Positions 1 to 8,732 of a stretch of 64,000 nt of DNA are shown in pieces (within the stretch, counting starts at the first letter, position 1; each line of letters starts with the position of its first letter). The position numbers and the translations under genes were made by a program. Origin of the DNA: Catellatospora sp. IY07-71 (lineage in GTDB: Bacteria; Actinomycetota; Actinomycetes; Mycobacteriales; Micromonosporaceae). The stretch spans positions 7,375,001-7,439,000 of the forward strand of contig NZ_AP023360.1 in the NCBI RefSeq assembly GCF_018326265.1, given 5' to 3'. The notes below the pieces were generated by a model. The model was not told where the DNA came from. It did not search any database and saw only the letters and a list, made by a program, of their open reading frames with translations.

Positions 1-2
1 CC

Positions 3-341
3 GGCGGCGTGATCGCGCTCTACGACGGCATGATCGGGCCCGGCACCGGCACCTTCCTGGTGCTCACCTTCACCACGGTGATCGGCGCGGACTTCCTGCA
101 CGGCTCCGCCATGGCCAAGATCGTCAACGCGGGCACCAACCTCGGCGCGCTCATCGTGTTCGCGATCGACGGGCATGTCTGGTGGCAGCTCGGCGCCGCG
201 ATGGCCGTCTGCAACATCGTCGGCGCGCAGATCGGCGCGCGCATGGCGCTCAAGCGCGGCTCAGGCTTCGTACGCATCGTGCTGCTCGTCGTCGTGCTCG
301 CCCTGATCGCCCGCCTGTCCTACGACCAGTGGCTCGCCTGA
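3..341 (+). CDS. TauE/SafE (TSUP) family membrane permease, C-terminal part
   Basis: The frame is open to the left edge, so only about the last 113 residues are visible. They are strongly hydrophobic with several membrane segments. The glycine-rich GPGTGTF motif followed by NAGTNLGAL and the VGAQIGARMALKRG loop match the second half of sulfite-exporter/TauE-SafE permeases, which move small organosulfur or organic anions. The substrate cannot be read from the sequence. The last 81 bp are overlapped on the opposite strand by the 3' end of the LysR-type regulator. An alternative GTG at position 9 is probably internal. Confidence 0.85.
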   Translation, partial: GGVIALYDGMIGPGTGTFLVLTFTTVIGADFLHGSAMAKIVNAGTNLGALIVFAIDGHVWWQLGAAMAVCNIVGAQIGARMALKRGSGFVRIVLLVVVLALIARLSYDQWLA

Positions 342-1238
342 GCGACCCCACCCGGCCGCATGCGCGGCCACCCGCTCGATCACCAGCGCCACGGCCGGCC
401 AGTGCTGCCGGCCGGGCCTGGTGATCGCGAACATGCGCCGCCGCACCGGCAGCCCCGGCATCGGCACGAACCGCACCCCCGGCCGCGGCGCCACCACCGC
501 CGCCAGCAGCGCCACCCCCAGATCCGCCGCCACCAGGTCCAGCACCAGATCCAGGCTGTCCGCCCGATGCTCGATCATCGGCCGGTACGCCGCCAGCGCG
601 CACACCCGCGTGGCCAGCTCGTCGTCGTCCGGGCCGCGCGAGTTCACCACCCACGACTGCCCCGCCAGCGCCGACAGCCGGGCCGGCTCGTCGATCACCG
701 CCGGCAGCGCCCGGCCCGCCGGCACGGCCAGCATCAGCGGCGTCTCGCACAGCCGGCGTACCGCGTACCCGGCGAACTCGCGCGGGACCAGGTCGTAGTC
801 GTACACGAAGCCCAGATCGACCCGGTCCTCGTCCAGCAGCCGGGTCACCTCGGGCGGCTCCCGCTCCTGCAGCATCACCTGCAGCCCCGGATGCGACACC
901 GCCAGCTCCCGCACCACCGGGATGAGGTCGCCCGACAGCACCGTCGCGTACGCCGCCACCTGCACCGTGCCGCCCGGCTCCCCGCCCCGCGCCAGCGCCG
1001 AGCGGGCCGCGTCCACCGCCGCCAGGATCGGCCGGGCGTGACCCACCAGCCGCCGCCCGGCCGGGGTCAGCCGGACCGTCCGCCCGGAGCGCTCGACCAG
1101 CGGCGTACCCACCTCGCGGGTCAGCGCCGCCAGCTGCTGCGAGACCGCGGAGGTGCCATACCCCGTGGCCTGGGCGACCGCCCGCAGCGTGCCCCGATCC
1201 GCCAGCTCCACGAGCACCCGCAGCAGCCTGGTGTCCAC
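261..1238 (-). CDS. LysR family transcriptional regulator
   Basis: A protein of about 325 residues with an N-terminal winged helix-turn-helix (residues 1-60, with the typical TSAVSQQLAALTREVGTPL recognition region and a TPAGRRL hinge) followed by a periplasmic-binding-like effector domain. The start is placed at a GTG giving MDTRLLRVLVELADRGTL, the normal LysR N-terminus; a longer frame to 1313 would add a non-conserved leader. GGAGG lies very close to this start, so initiation could differ slightly. It is divergent from the EamA exporter gene, with a 6-bp inverted repeat in the gap, so it probably controls that gene. The C-terminal tail after about residue 295 is Asp/Glu/Gln-rich and overlaps the permease gene. 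Confidence 0.88.
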   Translation of the reverse strand: MDTRLLRVLVELADRGTLRAVAQATGYGTSAVSQQLAALTREVGTPLVERSGRTVRLTPAGRRLVGHARPILAAVDAARSALARGGEPGGTVQVAAYATVLSGDLIPVVRELAVSHPGLQVMLQEREPPEVTRLLDEDRVDLGFVYDYDLVPREFAGYAVRRLCETPLMLAVPAGRALPAVIDEPARLSALAGQSWVVNSRGPDDDELATRVCALAAYRPMIEHRADSLDLVLDLVAADLGVALLAAVVAPRPGVRFVPMPGLPVRRRMFAITRPGRQHWPAVALVIERVAAHAAGWGRSGEPLVVGQAGDQGEHDDEQHDAYEA

Positions 1239-1258
1239 GCCTCCATCATCCGCGATCC

Positions 1259-1275
1259 GCGGACGGTCAGTCCGC
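1259..1275. promoter_or_regulatory. Putative LysR operator between divergent genes
   Basis: A perfect inverted repeat, GCGGAC-5 nt-GTCCGC, lies in the 56-bp gap between the LysR gene start and the exporter start. A dyad in the shared divergent promoter is the usual arrangement for LysR autoregulation. Assignment to this regulator is inference from position. Confidence 0.4.
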
Positions 1276-1294
1276 AGACCCGTGGTGGACGCGC

Positions 1295-2200
1295 ATGATC
1301 GCCATCCGGTCACATGGAGTGATGACCGCAGTCGACGTCGCCACCAGCACCGCCCGCCGCCAGAGCACCGCCCCGGCGGTCGCGCTGATCCTCGGGTCGA
1401 TGCTCTCCGTGCAGGTCGGCGCCGCCGCCTCGACGCGCCTTTTCGACGACGTCGGCCCCGCCGGGACCGCCTGGCTGCGCGGCTGCTGGGCCGCCCTGTT
1501 CTTCATCGTCATCGCCCGGCCGTCGCTGCGCTGGCTGCGCGCCCAGTCCCGCCGCGACCTCGCCGGGGCCGTCGCGCTCGGCGCGGTCAGCGCGGTCATG
1601 AGCGTCTCCTTCTTCGAGTCGATCGCGCGGATCCCGCTGGCCACGGCCGTCGCGCTGGAGTTCCTCGGGCCGCTGTCGCTGGCGGTGCTGCGGCGTACCG
1701 GCCGGTGGGGGCTGCTCTGGCCGGTGCTCGCGCTGGTCGGCGTGCTCGCGCTGACCCGGCCCTGGACCGGCGGCGTCAACGTCGCCGGTGTGCTGTTCGC
1801 CCTGCTTGCCGGAGTCTGCTGGGCCGGGTACATCCTGCTCACGCAGCGCGTCGGCGACAGCTTCAGCGGCGTGAAAGGGCTGGCCATCGCGATGCCCGCC
1901 AGTGCGGTGGCCGCTGCCGTGGCCGGCCTGCCGCAGGCGCTGCCCGGACTGAGCTGGGCCGTGCTCGCCCAGTCCGCGTGGCTGGCGCTGCTGCTGCCGG
2001 TGCTGCCGTTCGCGCTGGAGCTGCTGGCCCTGCGGCGGCTGACGGTCGCCGCGTTCGGCACGCTGATGTGCCTGGAGCCCGCGTTCGCGCTGGGTGTCGG
2101 CGCGACCCTGCTCCACCAGACCCCGCATCCGCTGCAGGTCCTCGGCGTCGCGTTCGTCGTCATCGCCGGCATCGGCGCCCAGCGCACCGGCCACCGCTGA
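1295..2200 (+). CDS. EamA/RhtA-like drug/metabolite (DMT) exporter
   Basis: A 301-residue inner-membrane protein with about ten predicted membrane helices in two EamA halves (about residues 28-150 and 160-295). Motifs such as ATAVALEFLGPL, LLAGVCWAGYILLTQRVG and FGTLMCLEPAFA match the RhtA threonine/homoserine exporter group. An in-frame ATG at 1322 with a close GGAG is an alternative start. It is divergent from a LysR regulator, a common exporter/regulator pair. The siderophore operon lies downstream on the same strand, separated by a palindromic repeat. A role in siderophore export is possible but unsupported beyond proximity; amino-acid export is more likely from family resemblance. Confidence 0.88.
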   Translation: MIAIRSHGVMTAVDVATSTARRQSTAPAVALILGSMLSVQVGAAASTRLFDDVGPAGTAWLRGCWAALFFIVIARPSLRWLRAQSRRDLAGAVALGAVSAVMSVSFFESIARIPLATAVALEFLGPLSLAVLRRTGRWGLLWPVLALVGVLALTRPWTGGVNVAGVLFALLAGVCWAGYILLTQRVGDSFSGVKGLAIAMPASAVAAAVAGLPQALPGLSWAVLAQSAWLALLLPVLPFALELLALRRLTVAAFGTLMCLEPAFALGVGATLLHQTPHPLQVLGVAFVVIAGIGAQRTGHR

Positions 2201-2279
2201 CCGGGGCATCGCGCTCGGCCGCCTGCGCGCGCCGACCGCGGCGTCGCGGCGGCCGCCTGCCCGCACCGACGGCGAGGAG

Positions 2280-2333
2280 TTAAGAAGGGCACCTTCTACT
2301 ACGGAAAACGATAAGAAGGTGCCCTTCCTTTCC
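2280..2333. repeat. Family A palindromic repeat, copy 1
   Basis: Two near-palindromic arms (AAGAAGGGCACCTTCT and AAGAAGGTGCCCTTCCTT) flank a spacer reading CTACGGAAAACGAT. The same arms and spacer recur nine times in this window. This copy sits 80 bp after the exporter stop and about 50 bp before the siderophore operon, where it could act as a terminator. Confidence 0.85.
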
Positions 2334-2385
2334 GGGAGGGCGTCACGGTCGGTAGGCGGTCCTAGGACGCTAGGGTGAGGGGCGG

Positions 2386-4020
2386 GTGGCTGGCCGGGTG
2401 CGGCTCTCGTGGTCCACACTGGATCTCCATGCTGCCGGGACGAGGGGGCCGACCATCAACACCGTGCCGAGGGTGACCGACGCGATGGCCGGCGCGCGTG
2501 CCGCGATCCTGGCCCGGCTGTGGGGGGCGCTGGTGCGCGAGCCGCTGCCGGGTGTGCAGCGGCAGGCGTACGGCGGCGACACCCGGGTCACTCTGCCGGG
2601 CGGCGAGCGGATCATCGGTTCGACGGCGCTGGCGCTGCCGTTCGCGGTGCCGCCGGAGGGGATGCGCCTGGTCACCGACACGGTCGCGGTCGACGATCCG
2701 GTGGAGCTGCTGCGGGCGGTGCGGCTGCCGGGTGACGCGGTGCGGCTGGCCACGGAGATCCGGAGCAGCCTGGCCGGGCTGGCGCTGGCCCGCGCCGGGC
2801 AGCCGGGGCCGCAGGGCGGCGGACCGGCGCTGGAGGTGCTGGCGGGGCGGGCCGACGGGCTCGCGCTGCTGGAGCAGTCCGTCGTGGACGGTCATCCGCT
2901 GCACCCCTGCTGCCGCACCCGGATCGGCATGAGCGAGGCCGAGATGCTGGCGTACGCCCCCGAGCACCGCCCCACGGTGACGCTGGAGGTGTACGCCGTG
3001 CCGCCCAAGCGCTGGCTGACCACGGGTGCGGGGCTCGCGCCCCGGCTGCCGGTGCACCCGTGGCAGCGTGAGCACGTCCTGTCGGCGTACCCGTTCCTGA
3101 AGCCCACCGGCGAGAAGATCGCCGCCCGGCCGCTGATGTCGCTGCGCACGCTCGCCGCGGTGGGCGACCCCACCCGGCACTACAAGACCGCCGTCGACGT
3201 GCAGATGACCAGCGCCGTGCGCATCGTCTCCCCCGCCGCCGTGCGCAACGGGCCGGTCGTGTCCCGCCTGCTGACCACGCTGTCGGCCGACCTCGGCCTG
3301 CAGGTGTGGCCGGAGCTGGCGGCCGGGGCCGTGCTCGGCGAGGACGGCACCCCGCTGCGCAGCCTGGCCGTGGTGGCCCGGCGCGCGCCCCGGCCCGGCC
3401 CGAACGAGGTGGTCCTGCCGATCGCCGCGCTGGCCGCGCCCTCCCCCGCCGACGGGCGGCCGCTGATCCGCGAGGCGGTGACCCTCGGCTACGGCGGGCA
3501 TCCGGCGGGCTTCCTCGCCGACCTGGCCGCGCTGATCGTGCCGGTGCTGCTCACCCTGCTGCACCGGGGCGCCGCCCTGGAGGCCCACGGCCAGAACCTG
3601 CTGGTCACCCTCAGCCACGGCCGTCCCACCGGCCTGTCCTATCGCGACGTAGGCGGGGTGCGGCTGAGCCCGCAGCGGCTGCGCCGCCATGGCGCCGACG
3701 TCCCGGCCCTGCACGGCGACCTGGCCAGTGACGACCCGGCCGAGCTGCGCGCCAAGGTGCTGGCCTCGGGTTTCGCCGTCGCGCTCGGCGAGCCGATCGC
3801 GGTGCTGGCATGGGAGTACGGCGTCGTCCCCGAGCTGCTGTGGCGCCTGGTCCGCGAGCGGGTCGAGGTGGTGTACGACAGCCTGCCGCCGCACGCCGTG
3901 GCCGACGCGCACGCCGTGCTCGGCGAACCGCTGCCGCTGAAGGCCACCACGGCGATGCGCCTGGCCGCCGACCCGCTCACCGACGTGTGGGCGTCCCTGC
4001 CGAACCCGCTGGCCGCCTGA
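2386..4020 (+). CDS. IucA/IucC family (NIS) siderophore synthetase 1
   Basis: About 540 residues, typical for NRPS-independent siderophore (NIS) synthetases, which adenylate a carboxylate such as citrate and condense it with an amine or alcohol. Family landmarks are the HPLHPCCRTRIGMS block, VHPWQREHV, KTAVDVQMTSAVRIVSP (nucleotide/citrate site) and LEAHGQNLLV with YRDVGGVRLS near the C-terminus (IucA plus FhuF-like region). The GTG start at 2386 has the best upstream GAGG; in-frame starts at 2464, 2473 and 2485 are also possible. The stop overlaps the start of the next synthetase (TGATG), so the genes are translationally coupled. No convincing iron-box operator was found upstream. Confidence 0.93.
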   Translation: MAGRVRLSWSTLDLHAAGTRGPTINTVPRVTDAMAGARAAILARLWGALVREPLPGVQRQAYGGDTRVTLPGGERIIGSTALALPFAVPPEGMRLVTDTVAVDDPVELLRAVRLPGDAVRLATEIRSSLAGLALARAGQPGPQGGGPALEVLAGRADGLALLEQSVVDGHPLHPCCRTRIGMSEAEMLAYAPEHRPTVTLEVYAVPPKRWLTTGAGLAPRLPVHPWQREHVLSAYPFLKPTGEKIAARPLMSLRTLAAVGDPTRHYKTAVDVQMTSAVRIVSPAAVRNGPVVSRLLTTLSADLGLQVWPELAAGAVLGEDGTPLRSLAVVARRAPRPGPNEVVLPIAALAAPSPADGRPLIREAVTLGYGGHPAGFLADLAALIVPVLLTLLHRGAALEAHGQNLLVTLSHGRPTGLSYRDVGGVRLSPQRLRRHGADVPALHGDLASDDPAELRAKVLASGFAVALGEPIAVLAWEYGVVPELLWRLVRERVEVVYDSLPPHAVADAHAVLGEPLPLKATTAMRLAADPLTDVWASLPNPLAA

Positions 4021-5630
4021 TGCGCCCGCTCACCGACCCGATCGGCGCGGAACTGGCCGAACTCGCCCCGCACCTGCTCGACGGGTATGCCGCCGCGCTG
4101 CCGCGGGCCCGGGTCACGGTGGCGACCCGGCTGGCCGAGGCGCTGTGGCGGGAGGACCTCGGCGACGCGCGCGCCCGTTTCCGGGGGCGGCGCCACGCGT
4201 TCGACCGGGTGCTGCTCGACCCGGTCGACGCCGACCCGGTCGACCTGGTGTCCCACGAGGGGCTGCGCGCGGAGCTGGACAGCGCGGTGCACGGGCTCGC
4301 GCTCGCGTACGCCCGCCGGTCCGCGCAGGACCCGGGACATCGGGCCGCCGCGGCCGCCAACGGGGTCGCCGACCTGCCGGCACTGCTCGACGGAACCCCG
4401 CCCGACGAGCGCACGGTGCGGCTGGAGCAGCTCGCGGTCGAGGGGCACAACCTGCACCCGTGCGGCCGCACCCGGCTCGGCTGGGGCACCGGCGACATGA
4501 TCGCCCACGACCTGGAGAGCGAGTCGACGGCGATCGGGTTCCTGTCGGTGCGGCCGGAGCTGGCCCTCGGCGACGACCTGTCCGAGCGGCTCGGGGTGGC
4601 CGTGCCCGGCGGGCGGCGGCTGCTGCCCGTGCACATCTGGCAGCTGCGCCACCTGACCGGCCGCCATCCGGAACTGTTCGCCGACGGCACGCTGCGCGTG
4701 CTCGACCAGGTGCTGCCCGCCCGGCCCACCGCCGCGCTGCGCACCGTGCTGCCCGCGGGCGCGACCTATCTCAAGCTGTCGCTGGACATCCAGGTCACCT
4801 CGACCCGGCGCAGCATCTCCATCGCGTCCACCCGCAACGGCCCGGAGCTGAGCAGGGTCCTGTCACAGCTGCTGGAGCGGGTGCCGGGCGGCGACCGGGT
4901 GCTGCTGATGGCCGAGCCGATGGGCGTCGCCGGGCTGCTGGAGGACGGCCGCCAGCTGAGCACCATCGCCCGCGACGGCCTGGGCGGGCGGCTGGCCCCC
5001 GGCGAGCAGCCGTATCCGGCCAGCGCGCTGGCCGCGACCGACCCGGTGACCGGCCGTACGCTGCTCGCGGGCCTGGTCGACCGGTATGCGCGCACCCGGG
5101 GCGGCTCCTCGTCGGCCGCGGCGGCGGGTTTCCTGGGCGAGTACGCCGCGCTGCTGCTGCCGCCGGTGCTGGCGCTGGCCGCCCGGCACGGCATCGGCCT
5201 GGAGGCGCACCTGCAGAACTGCGTGCCCACCTTCGTCGGCGGCGTGCCGCACCGGCTGGCCCTGCGGGACCTGGCCGGGCTGCGGGTACACCAGCCGCGC
5301 CTGGCCGCCTCGGGGGCCGCGCTGCACCTGTGGCCCGGTTCGGTGATCGGCACCGAGGAGGAGGCGGTGCTGCTGGCGAAGGTGGCGTACACCGCGTTCC
5401 AGGCGCACCTGGGCGAGCTGGTGCTGCGGCTGGGCCAGTCGCACGCGCTCGACGAGGCCGCCGCCTGGCAGATCGTCCGCGACGTGGTCGACGAGGCCCT
5501 GGCCGGCCACCCCGACCACGCCTTCTACACCGCCCCCACGGTGCCCCACAAAGCCCTCACCCGGATGCGCCTCGCGGGCACCGGCGACCTCTACGTCCCC
5601 GTGCAGAACCCGCTGCACGCCCGATCATGA
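4020..5630 (+). CDS. IucA/IucC family (NIS) siderophore synthetase 2
   Basis: A 536-residue paralogue of the preceding synthetase with the same ordered blocks: GHNLHPCGRTRLGWG, LPVHIWQLRHL, LSLDIQVTSTRRSISI, LEAHLQNCVPTF and LRDLAGLRV. The ATG overlaps the previous stop codon by one base, and its own stop overlaps the next start (ATGA), so it is the middle gene of a tightly coupled operon. Two NIS synthetases with a decarboxylase is the core set of vibrioferrin- and staphyloferrin B-type pathways. The two enzymes would make the two successive amide or ester bonds on a carboxylate scaffold. Which substrate each uses cannot be told from sequence. Confidence 0.93.
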   Translation: MRPLTDPIGAELAELAPHLLDGYAAALPRARVTVATRLAEALWREDLGDARARFRGRRHAFDRVLLDPVDADPVDLVSHEGLRAELDSAVHGLALAYARRSAQDPGHRAAAAANGVADLPALLDGTPPDERTVRLEQLAVEGHNLHPCGRTRLGWGTGDMIAHDLESESTAIGFLSVRPELALGDDLSERLGVAVPGGRRLLPVHIWQLRHLTGRHPELFADGTLRVLDQVLPARPTAALRTVLPAGATYLKLSLDIQVTSTRRSISIASTRNGPELSRVLSQLLERVPGGDRVLLMAEPMGVAGLLEDGRQLSTIARDGLGGRLAPGEQPYPASALAATDPVTGRTLLAGLVDRYARTRGGSSSAAAAGFLGEYAALLLPPVLALAARHGIGLEAHLQNCVPTFVGGVPHRLALRDLAGLRVHQPRLAASGAALHLWPGSVIGTEEEAVLLAKVAYTAFQAHLGELVLRLGQSHALDEAAAWQIVRDVVDEALAGHPDHAFYTAPTVPHKALTRMRLAGTGDLYVPVQNPLHARS

Positions 5631-6796
5631 GCGGCGCGGGCGTGACGCCGGAGCGGGTGGCGTCGGCGGTGCGCGGGCTGGCGTCGCCGGTGTGCGCGTA
5701 CGTGTACGACCCGGCCGTGCTCGCCGCGCGGGTCGCCGAGCTGCGGGCGGCGCTGCCGGGGGTGACCGTCTGCTACGCGGTCAAGGCCAACGGGCACCCG
5801 GCGATCGTCGCGGCGGCCGCGGCGGCCTGCGACGGGCTGGAGGTCGCCTCGGGCGGCGAGCTGGCCCTGGCCGAGGCGGCGGGCGCGCGCCGGATCGTGT
5901 TCGGCGGCCCGGCCAAGACCGACGGCGAGCTGGCCCACGCCCTGCGCCTGGGCGCGACGGTGAACGTGGAGAGCCCGCACGAGCTGCGCCGCCTCAGCCT
6001 GCTGGCGCAGCGGGCCGGGACGACCGCGACGATCACCTTGCGGGTCAACCGCGCCGACGCCGGGCTGCCCGGCACGCATGCGATGACCGGCGCGCCGACG
6101 CCGTTCGGGGTGGACGAGGCGCAGCTGCCCCAGGTGGTGGCGCTGGCCCGGGCACTGCCGGGGCTGGATCTGGCCGGGTGGCACCTGCACGCGGTGTCCA
6201 ACAATCTGGACGCCGCCGCGCACAGCGCGTTCCTGGCGGAGGCGCTGCGCTGGTCGGCGGCCACCTCACGGGAGCTGGGCGTGCCGCTGCGTACGGTCAA
6301 CGCGGGCGGCGGCTTCGGCGTCGACTACACCGGCGGCGCGTCGTTCGCGCTGGACGAGCTGCGGGTGGCCGTGCCGGACGGGGTCGAGCTGGTGGTGGAG
6401 CCCGGCCGGTGGCCGGCCGCCGACGCCGGCTGGTACGCCGCCGAGGTGCTCGACCTCAAGCACACGCACGGGCGCTGGTTCGCGGTGCTGCGCGGCGGCA
6501 CCCACCACTTCCGGCTGCCCGCCGCGTGGGGGTACAGCCACCCGTTCACGGTGCTGCCGGTGGCGCGGTGGGACTACCCGTGGCCGCGGCCGGAGGTGGC
6601 CGGGGTCGCGGTGGACGCCGTCGGCGAGCTGTGCACCCCGCGCGACGTGCTGACCCGCGGCCAGCAGGTGGACCGGCTGCGCGTCGGTGACGTGCTGCTG
6701 TTCGGCCGCACGGGGGCGTACGGCTGGGACATCTCGCACCACGACTTCCTGCGCCATCCGCGGCCGGAGTTCGTCGTGCTCGACCGCGCAGAGTGA
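5627..6796 (+). CDS. Type III PLP-dependent decarboxylase (SbnH/PvsE/LysA-like)
   Basis: A 389-residue alanine-racemase-fold decarboxylase. The PLP lysine is K53 in YAVKANGHP, the phosphate-binding loop is NAGGGFGVDY, EPGRW follows, and VGELCTPRD supplies the cysteine of the second active-site half. This matches the diaminopimelate/ornithine decarboxylase family. It overlaps the upstream NIS synthetase by 4 bp (ATGA). In staphyloferrin B and vibrioferrin clusters the equivalent enzyme decarboxylates an amino-acid-citrate intermediate or supplies the amine, so a siderophore role is much more likely than lysine biosynthesis. No transporter or receptor gene follows directly. Confidence 0.92.
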   Translation: MSGAGVTPERVASAVRGLASPVCAYVYDPAVLAARVAELRAALPGVTVCYAVKANGHPAIVAAAAAACDGLEVASGGELALAEAAGARRIVFGGPAKTDGELAHALRLGATVNVESPHELRRLSLLAQRAGTTATITLRVNRADAGLPGTHAMTGAPTPFGVDEAQLPQVVALARALPGLDLAGWHLHAVSNNLDAAAHSAFLAEALRWSAATSRELGVPLRTVNAGGGFGVDYTGGASFALDELRVAVPDGVELVVEPGRWPAADAGWYAAEVLDLKHTHGRWFAVLRGGTHHFRLPAAWGYSHPFTVLPVARWDYPWPRPEVAGVAVDAVGELCTPRDVLTRGQQVDRLRVGDVLLFGRTGAYGWDISHHDFLRHPRPEFVVLDRAE

Positions 6797-6953
6797 CCTC
6801 GCGATGTACCCAGCGAATCGGATGATCACGAGTCGGTCCGGGCTGTTCGGCCCGGCTTGACAGCGTCCTAGACTGTGCCGGTCCACCACCGGTGTGTGGT
6901 GCGATACACCCCCCATCACGCCCCCCTCGACACCCCTGAAAGCGGAGGCCCCG

Positions 6954-8690
6954 ATGCCGAACGGCCGTAGCTCCGCGGTCCGATCGCACCGGCGCGGCGG
7001 CCGGAAGCGCCGCATCGCACCTTGGATCGTCATCCCGATGTCGGTCGTGCTGGTCGGTTCCGGTCTGACCATCGGGTACGTATACCTGATCAAGAACGCG
7101 TGCAGCGGCAGCGCCCAGGCCACCGTCGTGGCCGCGCCCGGCACCGCCCAGCTGTTGCGCTCCCTGGCCGACAAGTGGTCCGACACCAACCCGTCCGTCG
7201 ACGGCATCTGCGCCTCGGTGCAGATCGGTGAGCAGGAGACCGCCGCGACCGTGCAGGCGCTGGCCCACGAGTGGGACCCGGCCACCTCCGGCCCCGCGCC
7301 CGACGTCTGGGTGCCGCCGTCGAGCGCCTGGGTCAAGGCCGCCGCCGCCAAGAGCGCCGTCGCCGACCAGCTGCTGCCCGACCGCCTGCCCAGCGTGGCG
7401 CGTACGCCCGTGGTCATCGCGATGCCGAAGGCCGCCGCGGAGACGTTCGGCTGGCCCGACGCGCAGCTGGACTGGAAGGACCTGCTGGACAAGCTCGCGC
7501 AGAACTCGTCGGTCAAGGTCGGCATGAGCAACCCCGCCACCTCCACCGCGGGCCTGCTGGCGCTGTCGGCGATCATCGACGCGGACGACAACACCGAGGT
7601 CGACCCGACCGAGCTGGGCCGCGTGTTCTCGCTGGAGCAGCGCCTGGCCGTCTACACCAGCACCACCGACGAGCTGTTCGCCGAGTACGTCAAGGGCGCG
7701 GGCAAGACCGTCAACGCGTTCCCGGCGCTGGAGCAGGACATCGTGCGGCACAACGCCGAGCACCCCGACCTGCCGCTGGTCGCCCTCTACCCGAAGAACG
7801 CCACCACCGAGGCGGACAACCCGTACCTGGTGCTGAAGAACGCGGGCTGGACCAGCCCGGAGCGGATCGGCGCGGCTGAGGCGTTCCTGAACTACATCAG
7901 CGGGGACGCGGCCCGCGACGCCGTGCGCGAGCAGGGCTACCGCGACTCCAACCGGGTGCCCGGCCCGAAGCTGACCCCGGCCAACGGCGTGGTGAGCAAG
8001 CTGACCGCGCTGCCCGGCGGCGTGCTGCTGTCCGAGTCGATCACCCGGACCGTGGACACCTGGACCGCGCTGACCCGCCCCACCAACATGCTGATGGTGC
8101 TCGACGTGTCGGGCTCCATGGGCGGCCTGGTGCGCGGCACCGGCCAGACGAAGCTGGACCTGACCAAGGCGGGCGCACGCGAGGCCGTCGACATGTTCGG
8201 CGACGACGTGCAGATGGGCCTGTGGGTGTTCTCGTCGCAGCAGTCGGGCACCAAGGCCTACCGCGAGGTGGTCGGCCTGGGCAAGCTCACCGACGACGTG
8301 GACGGCAAGTCGCGCCGTGCCCAGCTCAAGAGCAGGCTCAACGGCCTAGAGCCGGGCGGCAACACCGGCATGTACGACACGGTGTGGGCGGCGTACCAGA
8401 ACATGCAGAAGAACTACGTCGAGGGCGCGACCAACATGATCGTGCTGCTGTCCGACGGCGCCGACGACGACCAGCTGCAGGGCCTCAAGCTCGACCAGCT
8501 CGTCGAGAAGATCAAGAACGCCGACGGCAACAAGCCGGTCAAGGTGATCACGATCGCCCTCGGCAAGCCGTCCAACAGCGCCGCGATGGCGAAGATCTCG
8601 TCCGCGACGGGCGTCAACACGTACAGCTCCGAGCGCTCGTACGACATCGGCAACGTCCTGCGCGCCGCCATCTTCGACTTCCAGGAGTGA
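6954..8690 (+). CDS. Membrane-anchored substrate-binding plus von Willebrand A domain protein
   Basis: A 578-residue protein. It has a short Arg-rich cytoplasmic tail, one membrane anchor (about residues 22-44), an extracellular type-2 periplasmic-binding domain (about 50-340) and a C-terminal VWA domain (about 378-578). The metal-ion-dependent adhesion motif DVSGSMGG begins near residue 384. The ATG at 6954 is preceded by GGAGG. Such fusions are common in actinobacteria but have no firmly assigned function; binding of an extracellular ligand with cation-dependent protein contact is inference. It stands alone and is followed by a strong hairpin. Confidence 0.88.
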   Translation: MPNGRSSAVRSHRRGGRKRRIAPWIVIPMSVVLVGSGLTIGYVYLIKNACSGSAQATVVAAPGTAQLLRSLADKWSDTNPSVDGICASVQIGEQETAATVQALAHEWDPATSGPAPDVWVPPSSAWVKAAAAKSAVADQLLPDRLPSVARTPVVIAMPKAAAETFGWPDAQLDWKDLLDKLAQNSSVKVGMSNPATSTAGLLALSAIIDADDNTEVDPTELGRVFSLEQRLAVYTSTTDELFAEYVKGAGKTVNAFPALEQDIVRHNAEHPDLPLVALYPKNATTEADNPYLVLKNAGWTSPERIGAAEAFLNYISGDAARDAVREQGYRDSNRVPGPKLTPANGVVSKLTALPGGVLLSESITRTVDTWTALTRPTNMLMVLDVSGSMGGLVRGTGQTKLDLTKAGAREAVDMFGDDVQMGLWVFSSQQSGTKAYREVVGLGKLTDDVDGKSRRAQLKSRLNGLEPGGNTGMYDTVWAAYQNMQKNYVEGATNMIVLLSDGADDDQLQGLKLDQLVEKIKNADGNKPVKVITIALGKPSNSAAMAKISSATGVNTYSSERSYDIGNVLRAAIFDFQE

Positions 8691-8693
8691 CCC

Positions 8694-8725
8694 GGCCACG
8701 GGGCGGCCCGCGCCGCCCCGTGGCC
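8694..8725. terminator. Bidirectional terminator hairpin
   Basis: A perfect 13-bp stem (GGCCACGGGGCGG and its complement) with a 6-nt loop sits between the converging VWA-protein and pabB-like genes, 4 bp after one stop and 8 bp from the other. Confidence 0.75.
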
Positions 8726-8732
8726 CTCGGGG

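Noticed and set aside
2370-2385. Possible iron-box (IdeR/DmdR) upstream of the siderophore operon
   Set aside because: CCTAGGACGCTAGGGTGAGG has some resemblance but too few matches to the 19-bp consensus to claim an operator.
6857-6874. Promoter TTGACA...TAGACT upstream of the VWA protein gene
   Set aside because: The two hexamers are only 6 bp apart, so they cannot form one promoter; no better pair was found.
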